From Dimorphilus gyrociliatus (taxonomy: Eukaryota > Annelida > Polychaeta > Dinophilidae), in assembly GCA_904063045.1 (NCBI GenBank), contig CAJFCJ010000095.1, positions 1 through 40,213 of the forward strand: DNA of 40,213 nt, given 5' to 3'. Of this stretch, positions 22,617 to 32,439 are shown piece after piece. Each line of letters opens with the position of its first letter. The stretch's first letter is position 1. Below the pieces are notes generated by a model. It saw only the letters and a program-made list of their open reading frames with translations, was not told the DNA's origin and made no database searches. The position numbers were made by a program, and so were the translations under genes.

Positions 22617-23617
22617 CTATTTGAGAAAAAGGTGTAAATTTATGGTCATTATCATTTGCATAACTATTATTGTTATCAAATCTTTTTTTGAATTGCTTGA
22701 ATTCATTTTCATCTTCTCTCCTTGCATTATTAAAGTAAATTTCTGCTCTTTTGCCAATTTAATATATTGGATTACTGAGCTAATTTTTCCATCTTTTTCC
22801 ACATGGTTCACAATTTTTCCTTTTAGACCATTCCTGAATATACTAAGGAGTTGCAGTTCTCTAACTCTCTCAGTAACACATACCATCTCAGTAGGTTTGA
22901 ATGGTAGGAATTTCTCTACAAGTTCTTTACTTCTTCTAACAAAACTTTGAACAGTTTCATCATTGAACTGTCTCAATCTATCAATATCTTTTTTATAAGC
23001 CATAGGATCTGGATTAAATTCTTCATCCAATGCATCCCAAATTTCATTTTCAGTTGCCCTAGAGGGTAAGCTTTCAATTACATCTCTGGCTCTTCCAGTA
23101 GTGTATTTTCTCAACATTCGAATTCTCTTTCCTCTGTATCCCAAAGGTTTAATTCACAAGCAGTTTGAAAGTTCCTCTTAAAGGCCCAAGTATCTTTGCT
23201 ACCAGAAAAAGGTCTTAGCAAAGTAGTATTAGGTTTCTCATTAGCATCAATTAGAAGACTTGCAATTGTCTTTTCCAAAGCATTATCTTGAATGCCATCA
23301 TTATTGAATTTTGGTTGAGTAGGATAAGGGTTCTCCATACCTTCAGGAATTATAGCTGCCCCAGTCATCAAATGGTATTTCAAAAAACTATTACCATCAA
23401 CCTTGGCTCCACTACTTTTAATTCTCAACATTAATTCATTTATTTTAGTAAGATACTCATCTATTTCTTTGCCTCTGGTCTTGTCATTTTCAAAAACCAA
23501 AATATCATTCATTGTAGAAGTGTTGTGGGCTGTCGACTGCGCCATATTTGTACTTTGTTGTATTGTAATTGTAGGAAGTCCTAGCTCGTCACTATCAAAT
23601 TCGTCCTCTCCAATCAT
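22617..23617 (-). pseudogene. Gag of Ty3-like copy 2 (frame breaks)
   Basis: It begins at ATG 23617-23615 inside the LTR, runs through the LTR end (23549) and primer-binding site, and encodes the same capsid region as copy 1 (FKRNFQTACELNLWD; LRKYTTGRARDVI). Relative to copy 1 it is one base short near 23120-23135 (A-rich GAGGAAAGAG) and again near 22748 (four versus five A). That splits the protein into two frames. Both losses are in A-runs, so they may be assembly errors. The in-frame stop of copy 1 at 12485 is absent here. Confidence 0.8.
23531..23544 (-). other. Primer-binding site, tRNA-Ser type
   Basis: On the minus strand TGGCGCAGTCGACA lies 4 nt after the LTR end (...AAAGTACA). The first 11 bases complement a 3' end CGACTGCGCCA, as expected for a tRNA-Ser with a GCAGTCG/CGACTGC acceptor stem. 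Its position fixes the LTR boundary and places the PBS inside the gag reading frame. Copy 1 has a degraded version at 712-725 of the 11-kb block (TGACGCAGTTGACA). Confidence 0.7.
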
Positions 23618-24500
23618 TTACCAATGTGCCAAAGTACTGGTCCAAATAGAACCTTTCAAGTTCGTCCACAAGTAGTCTTAATAAATGTAATTCCAGTAAA
23701 AATTAACCAACAAACACCAGTATTTCATTCAAAGAATATGTATTTGAGTAAATGAGTTTCTAGTTCTAAACAAGCAAGTTTGAACAACCAGCTGATGGTT
23801 AGAAAACTGAACTGACTACTGTTAAATTCGTAGGGTTTATATACTTTTCCAATAGTTCACAGTTCACAGATAAAAATATTCACACAAACAAATGTAACAA
23901 TTTGGATAAAGGGAAAGTTCAAATATACTTCCATGTTTGTTACTTTTTCTTTATCTTGGAGAACTTTTGCTCCCTATTTTAGTAGGTCAGAAAGTTGCCT
24001 AAGATGTAACAATTATTAATAGAAGTTGGATTGATTCCAAAACACAAAAATAGGAAAAGGTCAACTTGATGCCGTTTAATATACAACAAATTATTAATAA
24101 TAATTGTTTGTGTAAGATAATATGTTTCTGTGTAAAGGACTGGTAGGATAAAAGTATTAAACTTAATCATCCAATATAGTATTGTGCATACAATACTGTT
24201 GAAAAGTGACAATAATCTAAAAGCTCCAAATATAAATAGAATAGTGGAAGATATAATTAATATTCATTAAATATGATGTGTATAATAATTTGGGTTAACA
24301 TCTAAGTTGTAAAATACTTTTACAACTTGGTTTAAATAGTGTATGTTGTAGTTTTAGGTGTGTAGAGTACTCTATAATACTCTTTCAATATTGCTTTCCA
24401 TTGATGAATGAAATGTAACAATTTGGGTGTATTGTGTGAATTTGTGAGCCTGGTTACGAGCTTATGTGTTTAGTACCTACAAACTGCCTAAATGTGTACA
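23549..24500 (-). mobile_element. 5' LTR of Ty3-like copy 2
   Basis: A 952-bp LTR with ends TGTACTTTG and GTGTACA on the plus strand, nearly identical to the solo LTR at 14845-15797. Read on the minus strand it has TATATAAACCC (near 23840), a hairpin (24304-24328), a near-palindrome (about 24178-24199) and the first ~23 gag codons. The outer flank is TACAA (24501-24505); the partner 3' LTR is not in view. Confidence 0.85.
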
Positions 24501-24867
24501 TACAAGTACCAGTTTTTTTCAGGTCAGCCATTTTGAATTTGTTTGTTGATTACTTGATAAGAGAATCTTGAAATAGTATTATAAATATTTGTTTCAAAGT
24601 TTTCTGCTGCTTTTCAAATAATAAATTAAACATTTGAAATCTGCACATTTTGAAATATGGCAATCAAGTGCAAAATTGCAAACTTACAGTTTATGGAAGA
24701 CAGAAGAGAAAATTCTGTTTGCTATGTAATGAGCTTCTTCATGGAAAATGTATCATCAGTAAGAATTTTGTAATTCATCTGGTCAATTGTAAATATACAA
24801 GTACTTCCTTTCAGATTCCAGGCTGTCAGTTTGTCTGAATTGTGAAAAAAGACAGTGTCTTCTTCAA

Positions 24868-26520
24868 ATGACAAGACTAGAAGATCAAGGAATCAAAGAA
24901 AGAGTTGCAATGGATGAGAATGAAGATGAAAAGATTGATGAAGAGACAACAGATAACAGAAAAGGTGATGATCTTAGAGATTCTTATACAAATAATGATG
25001 AAATATCATCAGTCAATGCTGTTGACACTTTCCAAGAAGTTATGGATAATGATTTTCAAATAATTAGTGGTGGAAGTCAACTGGGAAAGGACATTCTGAT
25101 ACACAATGGATTTTCATTCACACTCAAGGCTAAAACTTCTAAAAGTAGCATTTGGGTGTGCAGTAAAAGAACTAAAAAGCAGAGATGTCCTGCAAGATTT
25201 CGCCAACAAGGAAATTCATTTATAAAGGGAAGCAAAAAACACATTCATGGAGCCAATCAAAGTTTATCATCCAATATATCAATCAGGAAAGATTTAAGGG
25301 ATATGTGCCTAACTGACACACATGCAAGTGGAAGAAGATTAGCAGAAACAGTTCTGTTGAAACACCAAGAACAAACTGACTCTCTGCCAAATATTGACTA
25401 TTTGAAAAGAGTTGCAAATTTTACCAGACAGAAACTTAGGCCTAATGACCCAAAAGAAGTGGACTTTGATTTAAATAAGAATTTCATTCCTGATGATTTC
25501 TTAAAAGATGACATTTATGAAAACAACAATAGAATCTTGATTTTTGCCACAAATCATCAGCTTGATTTACTTGGTAAATCAAATCATTGGTTTATAGATG
25601 GAACATTCAAGATTGTGAAAGATCCATTCTATCAACTAATATCTATTCATAGCTATGTGAAAAAGAATGGTGCAATGAAACATGTTCCCCTGGCTTTCAT
25701 TTTTATATCATCAAAGCAAAAAAAATATTATAAAAAGGCATTCAAGGTATACATTTTAATAGTTCATTAACAATTTTTCTGATACCCAATTCACACTTCA
25801 GAGCATCAGAAACTTGACCTCAATATCACAACCTGAGAAAATAACAATGGATTTTGAGATGAGTTTGTGGAAAGCTGTCTCTAAGATCTATCCAGAATCA
25901 GAAATTCATGGTTGTGTTTTCCACTTCACCCAGGCAATCTATAGAAAAATTCAGGTACAAGATATTAATAAATATGATACTTTTCAACTTTTAGTAAATT
26001 CTCTTTTTAGTCTCTTGGCTACTCTGGAAGATATATGGAGAAAGGAGAGGACTGGAGAGACCTGAGGAAGTTGATGGCTTTACCTTTTCTGCCTGCAGAT
26101 ATTATTACTCCTACATTTTTTAGCTTGAAGAGTCAGCTGGAAGAAAAGAGAAAATTTTCAGACTTGCTGGAATATTATGAAAATACTTGGATTTTGAATT
26201 CTACTTGGAAACCATTGAATTGGTCAATATTTGGATTATCAATAAGGACTAATAATAGTATGGAAGGATGGCACAATAGAATGAATAATAAAGTACAATC
26301 AAAAGGATCATTCTATTTGTTGATTGATGAATTGAAAAGAGAGGCTGATTTGGTTTGTATTTATGAAAAACTTCTCTCTGAGAAGAAGATTATCAAATAT
26401 CAGAGAAAAAAATATGGTGATATAGAGAAGAAAATATTTGAAATCTGGGATGATTATAAGGTTGGAAGGATATTAGCTGATGAATTATTAATCCAGACAT
26501 CTTATATTTATACTCCATAG
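24868..26520 (+). CDS. FLYWCH/MULE transposase, three exons, apparently intact
   Basis: Exons 24868-25746, 25802-25954 and 26011-26520 join in phase through GT-AG introns of 55 and 56 bp, giving about 513 residues. Residues ~1-60 are acidic. A FLYWCH-type zinc-binding region spans ~63-130 (WVC, C107, H125-x-H127). The MULE transposase core has its acidic residues in FIDGTF (D~244), MDFEM (D~310) and NNSMEGWHNR (E~429), with CVFHFTQ between them. All three catalytic positions and both splice sites are intact, unlike the copies at 28960-29796 and 31090-31560. No terminal inverted repeats were identified, so it may be a live transposon or a domesticated gene. It starts about 370 bp beyond the LTR of copy 2. 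Confidence 0.85.
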
Positions 26521-26659
26521 TTGCTATTATCTATTCTTTTCTTTAGTTAACTTATAGTATAATACCTCTTCAATACATACATTATCATGTTTTTTTCATT
26601 TCTATATGAATCAACAATAACAGTTTTACTTGGTCACAGCAAGAGATTCACCACCAATG

Positions 26660-26726
26660 GGTACGATTTCACCTGGGTACGATTTCACCCACAATGGGTA
26701 CGATTTCACCCAGGTATGGTTTCACC
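26660..26726 (+). repeat. Four tandem copies of GGTACGATTTCACC
   Basis: Copies at 26660-26673, 26676-26689, 26697-26710 and a variant at 26713-26726, spaced 16-21 bp, directly before the LRR array. The translated N-terminus here looks artificial, so I take this as non-coding repeat joined to LRR sequence. Confidence 0.7.
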
Positions 26727-26734
26727 TGTCACCA

Positions 26735-28070
26735 AATGAACAAGTTCACCATCTCACAAAAACACAAAGGCAGTTTCCTTCTTTAAAGAGCATAGATTTA
26801 TCTGGCAATTGTGGCATTAATGAAGAATGTGAAAATATATTTGAAGCACTTACCTTATCATCACATTCTTTAAAATATATCTATCTGGCTAATTGTAACT
26901 TAGGAAATGAACAAGTTCAGTTTCTCACAAAAACATTAAGACAGTGTCATTCATTAGAAAGCATAAATTTATCTGGCAATTATGGCATTAATGAAGAATG
27001 TGAAAATATATTTGAAGCACTTACCTTATCATCACATTCTTTAAAAAATATCCATCTTGCTAATTGTATTTTGGGAAATGAACAAGTTCACCATCTCACA
27101 AAAACACTTAAACAGTATTCTTCTTTAAAGAGCATAGATTTATCTGGAAATTGTGGCATTAATGAAGAATATGAAAATATATTTGAAGCATTTACCTTAT
27201 CCTCACATTCTTTAAAAAATATCTATCTGGCTAATTGTATTTTGGGAAATGAACAAGTTCACCATCTCACCAAAACACTTAAACAGTGTTCTTCTTTAAA
27301 GAGCATAGATTTATCTGGCAATTATGGCATTAATGAAGAATGTGAAAAGATTTTTGAAGCACTTACCTTATCATCACATTCTTTAAAAAATATCCATCTG
27401 GCTAATTGTAACTTAGGAAGTGGACAAGCTCAGCTTCTCACAAAAACATTAAGACAGTGTCCTTCTTTAAAGAGCATAGACTTATCTGGCAATTGTGGCA
27501 TTAATGAAGAATGTGAAAATATATTTGAAGCACTTACCTTATCATCACATTCTTTAAAAAATATCCATCTGGCTAATTGTAACTTACGAAATGAACAAGT
27601 TCAGTTTCTAGCAAAAACATTAAGACAGTGTCCTTCTTTAAAGAGCATAGATTTATCTGGCAATTGTGGCATTAATGAAGAATATGAAAATATATTTGAA
27701 GCATTTACCTTATCATCACATTCTTTAAAAATATCCATCTTGCTAATTGTATTTTGGGAAATGAACAAGTTCACCATCTCACCAAAACACTTAAACAGTG
27801 TTCTTCTTTAAAGAGCATAGATTTATCTGGCAATTATGGCATTAATGAAGAATGTGAAAACATATTTGAAGCACTTACATCATCATCACTCTCTTTAAAT
27901 AATATCAATCTGCCAATTGTACTTTAAGAAAGAATAAAGTTCGGTTTGTCATTAAAGCACTGGAACCGTGTTCTTCAGTAGAAAGTATTGATTTATCTGG
28001 AAACTCAGAGATTTGTGATGAATGTTAAAGTATTTTTAAGGCAATTACCTCATCATTACTTTCTTTAAAA
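26735..28070 (+). pseudogene. RI-type LRR array of 171-bp tandem repeats
   Basis: Seven near-identical 171-bp units plus a decayed eighth. Each encodes 57 residues, i.e. a pair of ribonuclease-inhibitor-type LRRs (SLKSIDLSGNCGINEE... and SLKNIHLANCNLGNEQ...). Unit starts are 26735, 26906 and every 171 bp after. The open frame breaks at 27727-27731, where TTTAAAAATAT has five A while sibling units have six; one more A would carry the LRR frame onward. Later units have real stops (about 27925 and 28026). No N-terminal NACHT or other effector domain was seen upstream. The array probably grew by unequal exchange and could be a gene end, an expression-less fragment, or misassembled. Confidence 0.75.
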
Positions 28071-28197
28071 AGGTTCAAAAAACATCCACAAAAGAGAGCA
28101 AATGTTGAATTTGAAACAGTTAAAAAAATGTTGAAAAAATGAAAAAAAAACTTTTTCTTTTGAAGACTTTGTAGAAAAGTATTAATTTCATATGTAT
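28071..28197. other. Short AT-rich spacer
   Basis: Nothing recognised besides poly-A/T runs between the LRR array and the LTR. Confidence 0.4.
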
Positions 28198-28823
28198 TGT
28201 ACAACTTTGGTTATATTTTACATGCTTGAACTCTATTATTTTATGCAACTTATACATGTACATCTTAAAACCTATGTAAGAAAATGCTATAACATTGGCA
28301 AACATAAGCCTGATTAGTCAGCTTGAAGGCTCATCTTTAATTACCAATAAAGGTTTGGCCAAGTTATAATTTAATTAACTTGCCTAGGGTGTGGCCAAGT
28401 TATAATTCAATTAACCTTCCTAAATATTCAACCTTGTAACATCCTGTTACTAAATATAAATATGAACTACACATTTCGGCAACTGTAAAGTGATGATTGG
28501 ATGTCAGAGGTAAACCTCAAAGTATATAAATCCGCACTATTCTCATTTGGCATGCAGCTTCCATCTGGACCCAAGGACCTGGGAAAATCATCTGGAAACA
28601 ACCTCCACTGGAACCATCCATCTACTCCTCAACATTGGAAGACAGTTTGGTAATTTGGCAACCTGCTTTTACAAACTATCTACTCTGCTATCGAACTCTC
28701 ATATTGTTACTTGCTTAAGTATTATTATTTCGAATAAACCGTTTTAATTTAAACATTTGTTTAAAGGTTCGAGTAGAAACAGTATTGTTAAAACACATAG
28801 ATTTTGCCAGCAAGAGCAGTACA
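28198..28823 (+). mobile_element. LTR of a second type (X), plus orientation
   Basis: It contains AGTATATAAATCC (TATA, near 28522), AATAAACCG (polyadenylation-like, near 28733) and ends ...GCCAGCAAGAGCAGTACA. A segment of about 370 bp recurs inverted inside 29939-30410. Proposed ends TGTACA (28198) and AGTACA (28823) are flanked by GTAT on both sides (28194-28197, 28824-28827), but the 5' end is tentative. Confidence 0.5.
28353..28423 (+). repeat. ~35-bp direct tandem duplication in LTR X
   Basis: GTTTGGCCAAGTTATAATTTAATTAACTTGCCTAGG is followed at once by GTGTGGCCAAGTTATAATTCAATTAACCTTCCTAAA. Confidence 0.75.
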
Positions 28824-28959
28824 GTATAATTAAATATATCTTCAAAAAAGCTGACTTTGATAGCTAAACTGAAGGGACAGAAAATGTCCAGAGAGTGTCA
28901 GAAAGCATCCATAGAGTATTAAAAATCAATTAAAGAAGAATAGAGAAGATGAAATGAAT

Positions 28960-29796
28960 ATCAAATGTGTGGCTAGCAAGAATTGATATTGAAAAAGATA
29001 AGAAATTTATTGAAACTACAGAAGAGGTAAGGTTCTCTTTCTCTGTTTACCAAATGGCAGTAAAAAATGAAAAGATCTTCTCATCCACAAAGGATATACT
29101 TTTAACATAAAAATGAAAGGAAAAACAGCTACAATTTGGGCTTGTTCTGTTCATAATAAAATAGAAAGTGTTCTGCAAGTATCGATCAAAAAGGAAGCAA
29201 TTTTGTAGTTGGTAAAATGAAACACAATCATTCACCATTGAAAAATGCAGAAGAGCAGATTATAATTAGAAAAGATATCAAAGAGAAGTGCTTTAATGAT
29301 AATAAATCATCTAGAAAAAGGATTGCAGATGACATTCATTCAAAATATCCATATGGGAATTTACATAATTGCAAAGAAGTAGCTAACTATAACAGGAAAA
29401 AAAATAGACCAGCTAAGCCTAATGATGTCAACTTTCAACTTCATTTGACTTTTATACCATTGGGATTTCTAAAGAAAGATAAAGAGTAGCTTTTGGCCTC
29501 CAGAAACTTGGTCTGTTTTTAACCAATCAATTAGAACAAGTGAAGGATTCCATAATAGACTCAATAAAAACATTGGAAAAAATTCATCATTATACACAAT
29601 TATTGATTAACTAAAGAGAGAGGCTGAGTTAATTTCTGTATATGAAAAATTATTAAGTGAGAAGAAGATATTGAGAATGCAAAAAAAAGGCTACACAAAA
29701 ATTCAAACAGAGCTTTTTTCCATTTGGGAAAACTTCAAAGTTAGTGATGTTACAGCAAGTCAACTTGTTGAGATGTGTTCTGCTTTATATTATTAA
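28960..29796 (+). pseudogene. Decayed FLYWCH/MULE transposase with internal deletion
   Basis: Fragments match the intact gene at 24868 in order: a FLYWCH-like part near 29070-29220 (DLLIHKGYTFNIK, IWAC), a following segment at 29217-29489 (KPNDVNFQLHLTFIPLGFLKKD) and then directly the C-terminal catalytic part at 29492-29796 (SIRTSEGFHNRLNKNI; EKLLSEKKI). The region with the first two catalytic Asp (IDGTF, DFE) is missing. Stops and frame changes are present. It lies between LTR X (plus) and an inverted LTR (29939 onward). Confidence 0.75.
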
Positions 29797-29938
29797 ATAT
29801 GTGCAGTATTAATTCAAAAATGTTCAAGCCATTTGAAGAAATATCTTCTAAATGAATTTTTTTACTTGCAATTTCATGGTTTTCATTTTCTCAGATCATT
29901 AGTATTTAATCAATTAAGTAAAATATATTAACTCATTT

Positions 29939-30410
29939 TGTACTTTGTTGTATTGTAATTCTAGGAATTTCTGGTTTGTCACAACTGTAATCATCCTTTG
30001 CAATCATTTACCAATTTGCCAAAGTACTCACACAAATAGTTTACAAACTTCAATGTTCACAAAAACAAAAGTAATGTGCTGCTCTTGCTGGCAAAATTTA
30101 TGCATTTGCAAGTTATAACAATACTGGTTCTATTCAAACCATTAAACAAATGTTTAAATTAAAACGATTTATTTGCAATAATAATACTTAAGCAAGTAGT
30201 AATATGAGAGTTCAATGATGAAGATGCCTGTAGAATGAGAATAATGAGGATTTATATACTTTGAGGTTTGCCTCTCATATTCAATCATCACTTTACAGTT
30301 GCCGAAATGTGTATTTCAGTTAGTAAATTTAGCATCAGTATATAAGGAGGAACTATATCTGATTAATGCATATTAAGTAGAACAGTATTGTGTATGAGCC
30401 TATGTATTTT
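29939..30410 (-). mobile_element. Mosaic LTR with gag start, minus orientation
   Basis: It begins at the LTR terminus TGTACTTTG (29939) with gag codons closest to copy 1 (MIAKDDYSC...). Read on the minus strand it has copy-1-like sequence (compare 11075-11160), then LTR X-like sequence (compare 28450-28820), then copy-1-like sequence again (compare 11362-11404 and 11610-11707). This looks like a recombinant or nested LTR. The outer end is uncertain; a possible CATTT duplication (29934-29938 and 30529-30533) would extend it to 30528. Confidence 0.6.
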
Positions 30411-30533
30411 ATTTTGGGTGTAGGAGAAAACATTGACAAGAGAAAATGATTTTCTGGCTAAAATATTATCTGCAAAGGATATTTATCAAATTCAATTATA
30501 AACACAAATAAGAAATAACATTATATCACATTT

Positions 30534-31089
30534 ATAAAATATAATCTACAGATTAGGGCTTTTTGTTACTGCATAACAGCATCTGTTATTAAATAAAAAG
30601 TAACCTTTTTGAGATACATCTCTTTAATGTTTTCTGTTCCTTTGTCAATTCCATTGCGGCTCCATCTAATATGCCCAAAGAATCTATTTCTTATGAAATC
30701 TATCCTTACAAAATAAGATTCTTTCTAAAGTTCTAGATTCTAATTCTATGATATAAAAGTCTTTTTAAAGTTCCATCAGTCTAATTCCTTTAAAAAAGAA
30801 GCATTTTTAAAGTTCCAATTCTATTATTCATACATAATAAAAGTCTTACTAAAGGTCTATGATATCTAAAGTCTAAAAATCATTATGTCATCATTTCTAA
30901 GTGTACAGGCAGCATAAAGAAAAATGTAAACTATGCAACCATTTAGTATTGAAAGTAAGTTTAAATTCAATTTTATAAGAGATGACATCATTATATTATA
31001 TAATAATTGCATTAAATAGAAAATCATTACTTTCTTTGCAACATTTGCCAAGATATTCCTAAAAAAAGACATTTTGTAACATTACAATA
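30534..31089. other. Non-coding stretch
   Basis: AT-rich DNA in which I see no gene. A loose periodic repetition of AAGTC/TTCTAAAGTTC-like words at 30715-30850 hints at a degenerate minisatellite. Confidence 0.4.
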
Positions 31090-31610
31090 TCTCTCTACCA
31101 GCCAAATCACTAGAGTCAACTCTGAATTGGAAAATGAAGTAGAAGTAACAGCTGAACAATCAAATGCTGATGGTATAACTGAGAATAATGTTGTTGATAA
31201 TGGTTCAGATATTGTGATGAGAATGAAAAACAATATGATGGAAATATCAGACAAGATGTTGAGGATAATTATGTTCTTGTTGAAAACAATTGTACAGAAA
31301 TAATGATTGGATGTAATATCGAAGTAAGAACGGAAATTTTTCTCAGAATTCAACTAATTTAATGGAAACTATACACATAGATATTCTGACAATTCTATAA
31401 ATTTACTGTGAAACACAAAGAAGATACTTGGTTAAATAATGATTTATTCTGTCCTTCCAGATTGTCTGTATATGGTTTGGTGATTAGGACAAACAATCAT
31501 TAAGAGAATTTCATAGAAGACTCAATTCAAAAATAGCAGCCAACTGATAGATGCCCTTCAAATTAAGCATTTGTTTAAATGTTAGACTAGAACCAGTACA
31601 ATACCACTTT
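31090..31610 (+). pseudogene. Decayed MULE fragments plus LTR scrap
   Basis: At 31090-31330 there is an acidic stretch like the N-terminus of the intact transposase. At about 31440-31540 a frame resembles its catalytic-Glu region (VYGLVIRTNNH; RRLNSKI). At 31565-31605 GCATTTGTTTAAATGTTAGACTAGAACCAGTA resembles the polyadenylation-side part of LTR X. Stops throughout. Confidence 0.5.
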
Positions 31611-31810
31611 TATGGCCAATATTCTTTTTTGATGCAATTTGGGAGCTGATTCATTAAATTTTCAAGAAAAAACTGTTATTTTCTAAAAAGATGTGAACAT
31701 AGATATAATGATATATGAATACTTAGACTTTAGATATAAGGAAACATTAGAAAGATTTCTATTTCATAGAAATTACAATGGTGTAACTATAGAAATACTT
31801 ATATTTTGTA

Positions 31811-32138
31811 AGAAATAGACTCTTTGACCGCAACAGATGGTGGCTATTTGGGAATTAACAAAGAAATAAAGACCATGGAAAAGATGCATGGCAAACACCT
31901 GATGCTGAAGAGGCATAATTGATAATCAGAGAACTATTGATCATCATTACTTCATTGTGTTATATACATCTGACTCTAGAGGAAAGCCAAAAGGTGTACA
32001 ACATTCTACAGATATGATATATGGTATACTGTATGAGCAATATTCATTTGAGAATAATTAATACGAATCGCAATGAAACCTATTTTGTTCATCTATCAAA
32101 TTTTTATAGGATTTACTACATTTATTCTTGTGTGTGAA
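31811..32138 (+). repeat. Dispersed repeat, copy a (two segments)
   Basis: Segment R1 (31811-31895, TCTTTGACCGCAACAGAT...GGAATTAACAAAG) and segment R2 (32036-32138, GCAATATTCATTTGAGAATA...). Both recur on the same strand near 35889-35975 and 35708-35812 in reversed order. R2 is about 95% identical by eye. Not assigned to a named family. Confidence 0.65.
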
Positions 32139-32262
32139 CATCTGTTAGCATTAAACTCAACCATGAATATATTCCAGTCTTAAAAAAATGTTATTAATAG
32201 ATATTTTTTCCTGGTTAACCACAGAAAATTTTATTGTTTTAAACAGCTGTTACCCTAAACGC

Positions 32263-32295
32263 GGGAAAATACTCTGGAAAATTTGCATATATAAG
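32263..32295 (+). promoter_or_regulatory. Promoter-like block of the GTPase gene
   Basis: GGGAAAATAC (weakly NF-kB-like), then a perfect octamer ATTTGCAT (32281-32288) overlapping TATATAAG (32288-32295), about 150 bp upstream of the predicted ATG at 32440. The motif combination is suggestive only. Confidence 0.4.
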
Positions 32296-32439
32296 TTTAA
32301 AGTCTGTATAATTATAACACAGACAGATAAAGATATTTGAATAAAGAGCACAACATTGGCTTTGTTCTTTTGCATATTCTTTTTAACATTTCTAAAATAT
32401 TTCCAACCAACTATTCAGCTTTAATTTTTCCAATTGAAA

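Noticed and set aside
25747-26010. Frame breaks in the MULE gene as decay
   Set aside because: Both breaks coincide with clean GT-AG introns that join in phase.
28194-28827. GTAT target duplication proving LTR X ends
   Set aside because: Only 4 bp, with an uncertain 5' end; kept as tentative, not as proof.
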